From contig JARCOQ010000004.1 of the NCBI GenBank assembly GCA_029207755.1, positions 43,184,305 to 43,248,304 on the forward strand: DNA of 64,000 nucleotides. The letters are read 5' to 3'. Within the stretch, counting starts at the first letter, position 1; the number at the start of each line of letters is the position of its first letter. This document shows positions 36,731-49,560 of this stretch, piece after piece. This DNA is from Chamaea fasciata. Taxonomy: Eukaryota > Chordata > Aves > Passeriformes > Sylviidae. The notes below the pieces were generated by a model. It did not search any database. It was not told where the DNA came from and saw only the letters and a program-made list of their open reading frames with translations. The position numbers and the translations under genes were made by a program.

Positions 36731-37771
36731 AGCCCTTCTCTCTGCAGCCCACAGCCGACGCTGAGCCTCCTTGCTGCAGCCAGATACAAATCGTATTTCC
36801 CATTTCAATTATCCTACATAACGTTTAAGGGTTAGGGAGAGGAAAAGAAATGAGGGGGAAAAAAAAAAAGAGAGGGAGGAGGGGAAAAAATAGAAAACCA
36901 AGGTGGAGTAGCTCTGCCAAGACTCACACGTTGGAAGACTCCCTCATTTCGTTTTAATTTAATTTCAGGGCAGTTTTCGAAGCCATGATGAATGATTTTT
37001 CTGTGCCGATTTCAAAGAGGCAATTTAGAATCTCAGTCATAATTTTTAAATGCCCCCTCATTCAAAATTATAACAGCTTGAAGCCAGCGAGAGAGAGTTG
37101 CTAATACACATGTGCCATTATTTTCGTGCTTAGTGGAGGAGAAAAGCAAACAGTGTCTGGAGGAAGGGGCTGAGGGGAGGTTCAGGGCAGGGCAGCACCC
37201 CTACCTCTGCTTGGGGGTCACCGAGGAGCTGCTGAGCTCTCGGATAGCCCTCTTTCTTGCATTCACTTTTTTCAGCTCTTCATGTATTTTATTACATGTT
37301 CATTTTTACAATATGGCTTAAGTTAGACAGATTGGGTTTTATTCTTTCTTTCTTTTTTTCTTTTTTTTTTTTTTTTTCTTCCTCTTTTTCGGAAGGAAGG
37401 GGAGCAGAAAATAACCCTTTTGTTTCCAGACTGCTGATTTACTGCCGCACGCACTGAAGTGTGAATGCCAGCGACCCTATAACTACCACGTGAACATCCT
37501 TTCACAGGAATTAGTAACACAAATCTTCCCTATCGGGCTTTGTGTAGCTCGAAAATATCCCCCTTAATCATTGCTTTTGTTTACGTTGGGAGCCATTATG
37601 CTACACCACTGCGTTAAATTGCGTTTAACCCTTCGCGGACGGCGGGGGTGGGAGGGGGGCGGCGGCCGCCCGCGGACACGAGGGGGTCGGGAGGTGGGGG
37701 GCACTGCCTCTGGGCCCGCAGACACCCTGTTCCTTTTAATGTCCTTAAGCACGATCTACTCTTCTTTTGCT

Positions 37772-37794
37772 CCCCCCCCCCCCCCCCCCCCCCC
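37772..37794 (+). repeat. C-run of 23
   Basis: Uninterrupted C homopolymer ending in GCGCC. The complementary G-run could form quadruplexes. Length may be unreliable, as assemblies often misjudge such runs. Confidence 0.9.
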
Positions 37795-38095
37795 GCGCCT
37801 TTTTCCTTTCTTTGACTTTTTTCTCCCCTTCCTTTTCCCCTTGATCTCTCTGGGACTGATCTCCCAGTGAAAATCGATACGGGATGTTTTTTCTTGCCAA
37901 ACGTACGCATCGCCCAAGTCAAAATTTCCGGCAAGAAGTCAAAGTGTGGCTTTTACGATGCCCTGCACAGCCATGACAGGGTGACAAAATACCTCTTTGG
38001 ATTTCGTCCAGCTGAGCAAATCACGCGCGTCAGCGTCCCCGCGTTGCAGGCTTCCCATCAAAGGGACGATTAGTGGAGAAGTACCAGAGGGGCAA

Positions 38096-38112
38096 CCCCC
38101 CCCCCCCCCCCC
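38096..38112 (+). repeat. C-run of 17
   Basis: Second uninterrupted C homopolymer, about 300 bases from the first, followed by GACCCGGC. Confidence 0.9.
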
Positions 38113-39756
38113 GACCCGGCTTTGCTGTGAGGGCGTTGCGGAAGGCGAAACAAGGCTAGTGGGGGTAAAAACCGACCATGGTGTGGCACGCGACCGCGGT
38201 ATGGCCACTAGGTCACCGTGACCAGGGGCCCCGGGAGAAAAAGGCTGCTCTCCAGGTCCTGTGAGCCCCTGACGCCGCGGGCATTAGGGTCACCAAGCTA
38301 CGCTACCTTGGGAGGCCTTGAGGCTGTCCGGTCTGAGACTGCTCCGCTTCTCCTGTGTAAAAATACTTCCCCTTCAGGGGCTGATAATGAAGGGTTTATT
38401 AGCAGGGATATGTTCATTGTCAAGGAGGCCCTTGATCACATTAAATGTTCAAGCCATTACAAAGGGTCGGCAGGGGGAGGGAAGGGAGTTAAAAAAAAAA
38501 AAAAAAGTCATGGCATGTGTGTAGCACAAACAAGAAATGCTGAGGTGTGAACAGTGATCACATCTCTACCTTCCCCCCCAGGCGTTGGGACAATCGCAAG
38601 GAGGGCCTGCAAACGGCCACTTCCCAGCCAGTGAGGCAGAGGAGACGGCGGGAGACACTGACACCCTCCCCCCAGGGAGGGGACACTTGTGCCCAGCATT
38701 TGCAATTTGTGGAGGAGTGGGCGTGCATAATGTTACAAGGTATCGAAAATCACAGTTTCCCCGGGGTAGTTATTGGGTGATGTCACTCTCTGGTAAGCAA
38801 AATTTTAAGATCAGCAACACCAATCTTTTGGTCTACTTAGTCGTGGATCACCTTTCCTGTTTCCTTACAGTATGTATTTTTCAGATTTAGGTAATGGCCC
38901 TGATTTTTTCAGTATCGAACTCTGTTTAGACACGTTTCACTTTGGGCTGCTTCTCGTCTGCAAAAATTACAGTCATTTTCACATTATTATACAGTGAGTA
39001 GGAGACGGTTTGTATTTAGCATTGGGTGGGGGAAGGGGAATTATGGGAAGTGATCTGCTACGGTCAGCACATAATTTCAGCCCAAAGAAAATTGCTTCTG
39101 AATAGATGGTCTGTTAACTAGCCAAGGAACAGTCACTGGGAGCAATTTCAAAAATGCCTCTGCTTTATCTGCCTTACACCATCATTTTAATTTTTGAAAG
39201 CAGCGGTCAGTAGAAGAGCCATTTCTCCAACCACAAAGGCCAACTGATGGGTAAAGTATCCTTAAAAACCTCCTTAGATCACAAATTTCGGAGGGGAGCC
39301 TCCCCTCTAGCCCGTTCCGTCCTGGCTTTTGTCTACAGGGAAGCAGCCTGTCCAGCGTACCGCATGGTTACCGAAACAGAGTTTTATTTATCCATTTATG
39401 TGGCAGAAATTACAGCAAGACCGCTCGCCGGCCCGTGGGTGCATCTGCAGCAGCAGATTCCCATGAGTGGCTGCAAAAGGACCACTTAACTCACATTGTC
39501 TTGTCAGGTTGAGAACGTCAGTATTTCAAAAAGCGGCCAAGGCCCGCTCTGTGATTTAGTGGTTTTCCGTCTTAATTTCTACTTGTTCGCCAAATTAAAT
39601 TTCAGCTTTGTATTTCTGTGCATTATACAAGACAGACAAAAGGCCAATAAATTAGTGGTTTGTCTAAAATAGGAAATCCGCGTTTAATTGATGCAGCTGC
39701 AGACCACTAATAATACAAAGGAGATGATAACCATTCACCCGCCCTGGTCCCTGTCC

Positions 39757-39850
39757 GGTTTTTTTGTCGTCGCTGTTGTTTTGTTGGGACGGTTGTTTAG
39801 TTTTTGTCGTTTGGTTTTTGGTTGTTTTGGTTTGTTTGGTTTTTTTCTTT
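39757..39850 (+). repeat. G/T-rich imperfect tract (GTTT/GTTG/GTCG)
   Basis: TTTTTTGTCGTCGCTGTTG followed by GTTTTGTTGGG, TTTGGTTTTTGG and TTTGGTTTGTTTGG units. Low complexity, immediately before CpG island 3. Confidence 0.75.
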
Positions 39851-39924
39851 TCAATCTTGCCAGACATATGCATCGCACACTTTACAAAAAATCACCGTCG
39901 AAGGGCTCTTTGTTTAGCGGAGGG

Positions 39925-40260
39925 CCTGCGAGGCCGGTGTCCCTACCTCCGGGCCGCCTGCAGTCCGTGTGCGCCGTAAGGAGAGCCTCCATCCCGCCCC
40001 TCCCGCTGCCGCCGGCCCCGCGCGCTGCCCGCTCCCCCGGCCCCTGAGCGGGCGGCGCCCAATCAGCGCGCCAGAAATCGCTTCCGCGGCCCGCCATTGG
40101 CCGGCTCCGCGCAAGGGGGGGCGGGGCGGAGGCCGCGCGCCCGCCGTGCCCCCGCTCGCGGGGCCCGGGGGAGCTACCGGGGGAGTGGCAGCGCCGCGCC
40201 TGAGTGGAGCGGTGCGGGCTCCGCGCCTGCCCCACAACTGCTGGTATCACTCGGGTTAAA
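39925..40260. promoter_or_regulatory. CpG island 3, candidate distal or divergent promoter
   Basis: Strongly GC- and CpG-rich with CCAAT on the plus strand (40059-40063, CGCCCAATCAGCGCG) and ATTGG, the inverted box, at 40096-40100 (CCGCCATTGGCCGG). GC boxes such as GGGGCGGGGCGG lie nearby. Two opposed CCAAT boxes 35 bases apart are typical of bidirectional promoters. No TATA box is seen. It could be an alternative ZNF608 start (minus) or the start of an unannotated RNA (plus). Open frames of about 100 codons here are GC-rich artefacts. Confidence 0.6.
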
Positions 40261-41182
40261 CTTGCCGGGCTAAAGTGCAGTAATGCCTCCTAGTCCTACC
40301 GTCATTTGCAGCAAAGCGTTAATTGCCTCCCCTCATTCAGCTTCACTCCACTTCTCCCTTTGTTCCCGCGTTCCATGTTGCAGGAGCGGGTGCGCCGTGC
40401 CTCCAGTCTCCGCATTATAGACAGCACGTCTGGGAAGATTAACCCATCGTTCTCTTTCTCGTCAACTTTGCACCAAAGAGAGGGCAAAATCCATTTCTCA
40501 TCAGGGCTTATTTCTCAGACTAATTATGTAAGCAATTAGTCGCGTTTCTCTCCTATACAACTTTTATGCACATCAAGGTTTTTTCATAACAAGATTTGAA
40601 AGCAGTTCACTGGAAATTGTATTGATACGAAAATTTTGGGTTAGCGCATCCTTAGAACCCTGAGAATATCTCACAGTACTATGGACAAACTTTCACTTGA
40701 TGTGCACTAACTACTAGCTCTGCAGATTAGTTGTGGGTAATTTATTACAGCATTGCTGACTGCCAGTGATCCATAGATCAGAGTGTGGGAACTGATGATA
40801 CAAAGTACAGAGGAGTCATTATACACTTGGCAGATACTTCTGTTAGATAACACCTTTTTTTTTTTTTTTTTCCAGAATGCACTGCTGACAATTTCCTTCT
40901 TCTCTAGTCCATAGACTTTTACATTTATCTACATATTCACAAGGAGTCCCAGTTTGATACGTAATCTAGAGGTCAGTGTCTCTGATGTTTAGCATACAAA
41001 TATAGGTTCTATATGGAAAAAAAAAAAAAAAAAGGCTGTTGTGTTGTTTATTGAAGAGCAACAAAGAGGACCTGACAACTAGATGGAATGATTTATGAAA
41101 GAGCCTCTGTGTATGTTATTTATTTGAGGGTACAGAGAGAGTGTAAAAGGTAAACAGGATAAAAACTATCCTGAGAGTGCAG

Positions 41183-41268
41183 AGAAAGAAAAGAAAAGAA
41201 AAGAAAAGAAAAGAAAAGAAAAGAAAAGAAAAGAAAAGAAAAGAAAAGAAAAGAAAAGAAAAGAAAAG

Positions 41269-41299
<31 letters not shown>

Positions 41300-41306
41300 G
41301 AAAAGG
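41183..41306 (+). repeat. (AAAAG)n pentanucleotide array, about 24 copies
   Basis: Nearly perfect AAAAG/AAAGA repeats with one AAAAAAG interruption near 41289, continuing as A-rich sequence to about 41400. All-purine on the plus strand. Lys/Glu/Arg or Phe/Leu/Ser frames across it are artefacts. Confidence 0.97.
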
Positions 41307-43263
41307 AACCAAAAAAACCAAAAAAAGTGGAAAAAAAAATGGAGAAAATAAGGAAAAAAAAAAAACCAAGATGAAAGGAAAAGAAAAGAGGATAAGAGAA
41401 AAACAACAGTTGAAAATGAGTAAATAAAAATCCTAAGAGTGAAATATGCTAATCAGTGAAATAAATATGGAAGGAATAAATGAGAAGTTCCTAAGTCCCG
41501 TAGCATAGGACTTGAAAATTAGGCTGGAAAAAGCATTAAAAACAAATAATATGGGTAATTCCTCCATCTTGGCATTTGAGTGGACTGAATGACCCAGTAA
41601 CTCTCTTCTATTTTGCAAATTAACATCTCTCTGAAGTTCTGCTGTAGAATTTGAACTACAAACCTTTTACCTTGACATGAGTATAGCCTTCAGTTCATTG
41701 TATAGATAGTCAATTTTCAAGTAATTTAAACACATATTTATTTATGTAGTTCTTTGTGTAAACATTCCAATAATATTAAAAACATTTATTTCTTTCATAA
41801 TAGAGAGTATGTTCTGGGAAACAAGCAATACATGTTGAAATCTGTTACAGTCTTGTCATAGCATGAGCTTAATGTTTAAGAGTCAATTATAATTTGTAAC
41901 AGAAATGATAGATGCAGTTTCAGTATTTTAGTAGGTCAGCGTGTCCATGTTGTAGTCTTGCTGAAAAATGTACAAAAGGCCAATGGCTGGGTACCATGCT
42001 TCACATTTTCAGAGAGAACAAATGATCATGGGGAAATGAAACTGAGGCTTTGTGAATCGGATTGGATTGCTTTATTAGAGGAAAGGCTAGGAGCCATAGG
42101 CTAGGGAGAGGTAAGATGAGTCTTGAAATGGAATTTGCAGAGGAGTAGCTAGTTAGGCAGGTGTAAGGAGTCTGCAGCAGAAGCAGGTTTGAGAGGGACT
42201 TTCCCAGTGTGAAAGGAGAGCAAGAAGCGTGATGTTGAATATGGAGAAGGAATAGGCTAGATATAGATCAGATAGCATATACCAGGAATAAGATAAAGAT
42301 GACTAACAGTCAGAATGCGTACTGTCTGGTAAAGTGAGAAATTACTCTGAAGGTTTTCAGAGACAAGGTTAGGTATATCATCCTCAGGGGAAGAGTGAGG
42401 AAAACATGCTGCTACATTTTTGACAGAAAGGAGCTCAAAGACGAATGACCCTTGAAAATCCATCAGGGTAGAATCAGAGTCTGTTTGGGTTTGGGTTTAA
42501 AGCCAGTAGGTTTAAAAACTGCAGAGGTGTGGAATGAGAAAACCTATGCTCTGGGACAAGACGAATACCAAAGATTTTGATAATCAGGATGAGAAGCATT
42601 TAAACAAACTAAATATATTAGCTACTGGAGCTGCAGGTGAAGAGAATAACCCTAAGACCTTCTCTATGGGTATCAGAACAGGCAACTGTGCCCTTTTGCT
42701 TTCCTGACTGTCCTTGCTGCTCTTTTGTTATTTCCTTTGCTGTATTGGGGCAGGGGAGAAACACAAAGAAAGCTTTGTACACTCAACTACACAAGAAGGG
42801 ACCTACTCTAAAAGCAGCATGAGGAAACGGGGAGCAAGACAGTAGGAAAGAAGGAGAGGGGGTGATGAGACCAAGAGAGAGAGACAGTAAAGACGACAAT
42901 GTATATACAAAAGGGAAGATTAGTACATAAGATGGGAAATTTGGGCTCAGCTGTCTCACAGTCTTTATGGGACAACTTCTGTGATTTGGCCATGTTGCCT
43001 TGAAATAGTAACTAAAGCAACAAGTGAATGTAAGAACATCAGTGATTCCTTTAGCCAAAAGTAACACAGCTATGTTTTCTAGTGGATGATGAAACACTGT
43101 TGGGTGAGACATTACTCATTTCAAGGTTTACATTTTCCATGGAGCTACCTGAAACATTGCAGAAGTGCACTGTTGACATTTGAGGAGAAGGCCATCCAGC
43201 TTTTAGATATTTTCTGCAGAGGTTTGATTGCAAAAGTTTAATTTAAAAAGCAGCCTGGCGAAT

Positions 43264-43480
43264 AAAAGGAAAAAACAAACAAACAGAAACAACAACAAAA
43301 ATACCAAACCTAACAGCAACAACAAAACACAAAACAAACAAAGACAAAACCAGAAACAAACCCCCAAAACTGAAAAAGACCCAAAAGAACAAACCAAAGC
43401 CAAGAAGCACCAGGGAATGAACCAAGATAGAAGTAAGGAATATCAAGTAAAGAAAAAAAAACAAAAAAACAAAACTTGCA
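43264..43480 (+). repeat. A/C-rich (CAAA/CAAC) imperfect tract
   Basis: More than 200 bases almost free of T on the plus strand, with CAAACAAACAG, AACAACAAC and ACAAAACAAAC units. The long Lys/Asn/Gln-rich frame over it is low complexity. Confidence 0.75.
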
Positions 43481-46400
43481 ATGGGTATTTCCCACTAAAG
43501 GCAGTAAAATACCTGAGAATCTAAAATATATTTGTACAACATGCAAAATTATTTCAGTGGGCTCTTACTCTGTTGGTATGTGGTGTGTGCACAACACTCC
43601 AATAATCTTGTTATGCACCTTTTATGTACAACTTCGATAAGTTGTACCACAGCAGGAGTCATGAAACATAGCTGGTATTACACACCACAACTGTGGTACA
43701 AGAAGGTAACATAATCATGCTTCTTGATAATTCTTCTTATTAATGGAAGCACTTTGTGATTGTAGCTAAATTGAACATCTCACATCTGTCTGTTTTAAAA
43801 GCAGTGGTGTGTGCTCAAATGTAGGACTGTGTCAAACAAGAAGGTAGAGGTAGTCTGTTTAGCTGGTGAGCCTCTGCACAAGTCTGGACTTTGAAACCTG
43901 CAGGTCTTCTCATCACAAAGCTTCTGCTTCCTCACTTGTAATTTTGTGTAACAGTGATTACTTACCTTACAGGGTGCCCTGAGGACTGTTTGTTAAATAT
44001 ATTGAGATCAAGTGTAATGTGACTAAGAACATCTGCATTAGATTTAGACCTGTATTGCGAGTAGGTGTTATTAAAGCAGACCTTTCAGTGACTGCAACTG
44101 CTCTTTGGGAACAGAGAAAAGAATGACAAGTCCCAAGAGTCACACAGGGGTTTCAGTTTTATCTGCCTTTTGTAAAGATGCTCTGTGCTTTCAAACCCTT
44201 TAAGCTGGAATGGAAGCATATTTTTTGTCTGTTCTCTGAACTGCCTGGGTATGTGGAAAAAACCAAAAACCTGGTGCATTTTTTGTGATTCTCATGAAAG
44301 AATCCTTAGGAGTCCTTACGAGATGTTTAGGAGTTGTTCTGGACCCTAAGGCTGTCTGTGGTGTCATGGAACCAGAAGTGCTATTTCAACCATCTTCCCC
44401 CAAATGTACTATAAAAGGACCTGGAAGAAATCCTGTGGGGATCACTGCTTCTGCAGAATGTATTCTAGCTAATTTTCATCAAGAATGCCCAGAAGATACT
44501 TATGAATTGTTTCATGCTCTGGCCCATGGAATATTATTTTGCAGACTAAATACCTCTCCTTCCATTGTCTACAGATTTGAAATTTAGGAAGAAATTAGTT
44601 CTTATTATAAAATTTTGCATTTTCATTTTACACTTCTGTAATTTTTAGGGCCCAAATGTAATGGTCTCAGAATTTTAAAAGAGGTATTAATACTTTGCCC
44701 GAATCAAAGTTTTATGTTATTTAAACAGATTTGTTGGGGTTTAATTTTAATGGTAATATAAAAAGGTATCTGCAAATATATCAGTATTAATTTGGTGTAT
44801 TAAAAGGCAGTGGTTTTTTATTTGGAGAAATGAGTTTATGTGAACTGTTTCTGGCTCTAAATCTTTTTATCTACAACTTTGTATTTTGCTGATTAAAAGC
44901 ATTCCTCTGAGGTAAAATAAAAATTTGTAATCAAATGCATGCCAACTCTCTCATACTGCTGTTCAAAATAGTGAACTAGTTCTGAAATATAATCCATTAA
45001 CATATTGTTAATGAAAACATTTAACACTGAAGTCAAGGCTTTTTGGGGGAGGGAAAAAAAAAGAGGAAAATACACTTGTTTTTTCCAGAGAGTATTTGCT
45101 GTCTAGCCTTCTTAGTTGTTTTCTGTAAAAACATATGGATTATGATTTAGGGAAAATATTGTTGAGAGGAATGCATTGGAAATGCACAAAATAAGTGGGT
45201 AATTAATTGCTTTTACATCATTACTTTACATGGAATAAGTATGAGAACTGTCCTGGTGTTGAGCACTACTTTTATTGCATCCTTAGGCTTTAGGATGAAG
45301 AAGGATGCCAGTGTGATCTTAAGCAGAAAATATGAAGCCCTAAGTCATAGTGTTCAAAATTTGAATATGCTCGCATACTTCATAATGATCAGAAACTTCC
45401 ATGAATAGTTTGCTGTATTCACACAGTGTCACAACAACTCAGAATACAGATAATTGTTCCTAAGTTCAGTTATCCAGAAGGTATTTATAGAACGAGCTTT
45501 GAGGAAAATGTTTCTGTGTTCCTTTTATTTCTCTCCATTTTAGCCTTATTTAAAGGAGAAATTATGCATCTGAAAAGAAAAACATGAAGAGGAGACCCCA
45601 TTGCCATTACTTTGGAGGGCTGAGATGTGGAGAATGAAAAAGCCATTGGTCTCAGTTTTACTACCACAATGGCCTTTTATGAGAGGGATTAGATACGCCT
45701 AGAGCTGGTGCAGCATTCAGTGCTGCCCTGGACAACAGTCTGGAAAGAAAGATGATAAAAATCAGTTTGTCATAAGGTTAAATCACTACAGACTAGGTAG
45801 ATTGGCTTTTCAGATTGTTTTTCATTTGGGGAAACAAGTAAAAAAAACACAGAAAGAAAGTGAGAAATATGGTTTTAAAGCCTCTTGGGTTGTCTTTTTT
45901 TTTTTCTTTTTTTTTCTTTCTTGCAAGATGTAGCATTCAGGAAACATGTTGAGCGAGTTGAGGCATTAAAAAGATCAGTCCTTCATTTCTGAATGAAAGA
46001 CTGTTGTGTGTGTGACTCACATACTAAACAGAAATCTGCCTTCAAAGCCTATTTTACTGCCTAATTATATATACACAAAATGTAGCTGTCTGTTTCAATC
46101 AAATCCTAGGAAAAAGAATAAAACTCCTCTTAAGATGCAATTTTCATGGTTTTTTGTAACCTTAGAACACACACTGCTAATGCAAAATGGGGAAGTACAG
46201 CTGGAAGGTCCAGATAAGGCATCAGTCATTGTTTTGTATTTTTTTAATTATTACTTTATAAAGACATTATAGCTCCTACTCAGAATGAGGAAAATTAGTG
46301 TTCTCTCATTTTTTCTTCTCTTTATGGGTTGGGGTTTTTTTTTCCTTGAAATCTTGTTATGCATTTAAGGAGCAGCCAGCAGCTATGGAAAAGTTGGGTC

Positions 46401-46670
46401 TCTTATAGCAATCTCTGTTAATAGCGGCAGGCTTTGAGGAGAAATCTAGGAATTCCAAACCTATAGTAACCTTTGTATTGCACTGAGCACTCCATATGAA
46501 CAAAACCAAATACAGAGTGAAAGAATGCATCATAAAACATGAAATAATTGCTGGCAATCAGCTCTCTTGGAAACTTTCAAGCCAGACAACATGTGTGAAC
46601 CATTTCTTTTGTGGGAGACAAAAAAATAGTTGGTTTTAGCTCTTTCTATGGTTATGTAAGTGTGAGACTA

Positions 46671-46702
46671 TATGTATATACATACATACATATATGTATA
46701 CA
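46671..46702 (+). repeat. TATG/TACA palindromic AT patch
   Basis: TATGTATATACATACATACA then TATATGTATACATG, a short imperfect tetranucleotide repeat that can fold on itself. Confidence 0.7.
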
Positions 46703-49375
46703 TGGGTTTTTAACACTGACTATTCCAAAGTCTTTTTAAATAACTTTAACTGTAAAGTTTGATAAGCCATTACCAATTTATGTCCTCTTGCAGATACAAA
46801 TCATTAGAATGAAATAATGTTTTAATGGCTTATCCTATATATATCTAATTGCACCTTAAAAGTTTCTTACTCTGAAGATATCCCTGGTTGTCTCCCTGGG
46901 AGACTGCAACAGTAGAGATACACAATGTACTCCGCAAATAGCTGTGCCAGTGAAGAGGTACAGCTCATCATCTGCCTGGGGACAGCACATCATATTCCCT
47001 CCACCTAAGCACTCTCTAGATCATTTCAACCAAAATGAGGCAAATTAGCAAAACTATTTTTCCCACCGCTTAAGTAGTCGAACCCGTTTCGGCAGAAGTG
47101 ATTTAGAGGGGACTCTTCCTGGAAGAGATGACATTTAGGTACTTCTGGGAAGAGACATGGGAGTGCAGTGATAAACAAGTCACAACAGACTTAGAAAACA
47201 ACGCTATTTCATCTGCAATGGTTGTTTACAGCCCAATAGTAATATCCTGGAGCTGCCTCTGTTTTTGAAAAGCCATTGATTCTAGTAGAATATTCTTGCT
47301 AATTACTGAAGGAAATAGGTCAAAAGTGGTCACTGAAAATTTATTTCAAACCCACATTTTCTGTCCCAGACACTGGTATTACTTGGGCTCGCAAAAAGGC
47401 TGATGTCTCCAAAACAGGGCAATGTCTGTTAATTACAGAATTAATTAGATAAGGGGCCCGACGTGTTCTGCTGTAAAATGTATGTGCATTTAGCCAGAAG
47501 AGTTTTCTGGCACACCTTTCTCCCACCTAATCAGTGTCTAGTAATTTGAACTCTGACATAATGCAGCAATGGGGGGAACGGGTAAGATTTAGGATTTCTG
47601 GTTGGTGTGGTGAGCTTGAAGGTTTTCTCTATTTCTGAATGTTCTGGCAGATGGGTATCCAACTCACGTGGATTGTGTCTTCTCTCGCCTAGACTCCTTA
47701 CAATGGAGGCTTGTTGAACATAATGACTGTACTTAAGACAGACAACAGGTGTGCTAAGGGAATTAGCTGAAGTTACTTCACTTACCTGCCCGCAGGGAGG
47801 GAATTTGGAGAACAAACACAGAACAAAAAAGTTATGGCTGAAGTGAAGTTACTGCAAAGTATGCAGGGGTGTGACTTTAGAGCACACTACTGCACTCTTT
47901 CCGGTATGGGCATCCTTTGTGCACGGTGAGGGTACAGTTCAGACAGACACTTCAGCTGCTCTAACAGCTTGCTGCTGCCAAAAGAGGAAGTCCCTTTCTT
48001 TAAGGGCCCCGCTTTCCCACTTTTTCTCCAGCCCTTCAAGTTGTGTGCTCTCATCCTCGCCATTGCACAGATCTGGAAGTCATGTGACCCCTAAGTGAGT
48101 CGGTGGAGTTTGTTAAGCCAACAAAAACCGTTGACTATTTTGTGGGGTTAGTTTGCGGCTGGCTCAGTGTACTGAATGAGTGCACTCTGCAGTCAGGGAA
48201 CCAGATGTGTCATCTGTTGAGGGAGTCAGTGGTAGTATACACTTTAGGTGGTAGGGAGGGTGATGAAATTGAGGCCTGAACAGTGCAAGACAACCGCTTT
48301 TAATTGCAATAAACCATGAAATCCGGTTATGCCATTTAATACAACTGTACAACAAAAAGTTCAGAGACCTACCATCACCAGATCTGTGAACTGAATTGCG
48401 AAAAAAAAGCTCCAAAACAACCCATTTTAGACATAACTCACTCCCTTTCATTTTTCCAAGAGCAGACTAAGACATACGCATGAAAGCACCTCATTCAGAG
48501 GAACAGCTAAGAAGTTTTGGTACCTAGGGATAGAAATCCCTTCCTCTGGCACAGCTGCAGTAAAAAGAAATTAACTTCCTCTGTCTTTAGAACATCAGCA
48601 TTGTGAAGAATTTAGTACAGAAGAATGACTATGCTATAAATTCACAACAGTAGACTTTGCAGTAACTTTCTCTGTGAAAAGAATATGTATCAAAGAAATC
48701 AAGGTGGAACTCAAGGAGACACATGGGAAATCCTAAGCAAATGAAGGGAAGAAATAAACCTCCTTTCATAGCAGACTAAGGAGATTTGTCTGTGAGACCA
48801 ATGTATGCAATAGATGATGAGCTGAGCTGAAGGCAGTAAATGGTTTGGATGACGTGATTTGGAAAAGTCAGAAAGAATATTCAGGTTATTGACTACAAAA
48901 TAATCTTCCAAATTTGTAAGAAATCTTAGAAATCCAAAGTGAGTATTGTGTGACTTCTTTCAAATGCATAGGCTCAATGCCAAGTGACCTGATTTCTTGC
49001 TGTGTTATACCTACTGGCTTTTTACAGGTCATTTGGGCAGGCTATGTACCTGTTAATCAGACTTACCCATGAGGAATATTTTGTGTGGGATCTCCCATGG
49101 CATTCAATGCATCAGTCTGGGAAGCTGCACACACTTGAAGCCACAGTTTCATATTTTTTTCACAGTTTTCAACAGTCTTATCTTTGCTGTGATGAATTTG
49201 ACTAATCTAGGACCATTTAGTGATATTGTTGACCCATTCAGTTTGTCTCTTCAGCTCTGAAGTTGAGCATGGATAATTATCTCTAAGAAGCATCCCTACT
49301 TTTAGCTTTGGCATAGATTCACTGTTCATTCCAAATCCATAATAAGCTATCAGTAATTAATTCAATCTGTTGATC

Positions 49376-49560
49376 AATCAATCAACAAACAAACAAAACC
49401 AACCAACCAAACCACAAAAAAACCAACACCAAAAACAACACAGCAGCAAACAAAAACAAGCCAAAAACAACAACAAAAAGCCAGACAACCTCCCTCCCAC
49501 AAAACAGCAACCAAAAAAAACTCACCCCAAACACAGAAATATGAAACAAACCAAAAAAAG
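49376..49560 (+). repeat. A/C-rich (CAAT/CAAA/CCAA) imperfect tract
   Basis: Begins as CAATCAATCAAC, then CAAACAAACAAAACC, CCAACCAACC and ACAACAAAAAG units. It is almost free of T and G and lies about 90 bases before the CR1 fragment. Confidence 0.8.

Larger units (their letters stand above)
36330..36740 (-). promoter_or_regulatory. ZNF608: CpG island 2, candidate upstream ZNF608 promoter
   Basis: GC-rich, CpG-rich block. On the minus strand CCAAT (36494-36490) is followed 15 bases later by TATA-like CATAAAAG (36474-36467) and by an inverted CCAAT (36456-36452). That arrangement would start transcription leftward near 36440. A donor-like CTCAG/GTACCG follows near 36405. The right half (36530-36730) is a string of imperfect CACAC/CGCAC/GTACTC units. 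Which island is the main start cannot be told from sequence alone. Confidence 0.5.
36741..39920. other. Upstream region of ZNF608 with C-runs and possible conserved elements
   Basis: No gene is supported. Contents are a purine tract (36838-36892), a T-rich run (37336-37388), a G/CpG-rich segment (37620-37730), two long C-runs (37772-37794, 38096-38112) and a G/T-rich tract (39757-39850). Stretches at 37000-37130, 38375-38475, 38930-39245 and 39500-39735 have the AT/TAAT-rich but non-repetitive texture typical of conserved developmental enhancers. This is a visual judgement only. Confidence 0.5.

Noticed and set aside
41116..41406. Frames rich in Lys/Glu/Arg or Phe/Leu/Ser
   Set aside because: Pure translation of the (AAAAG)n array.
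44285..44587. 100-codon plus-strand frame
   Set aside because: No domain, ordinary composition, no splice or promoter support.
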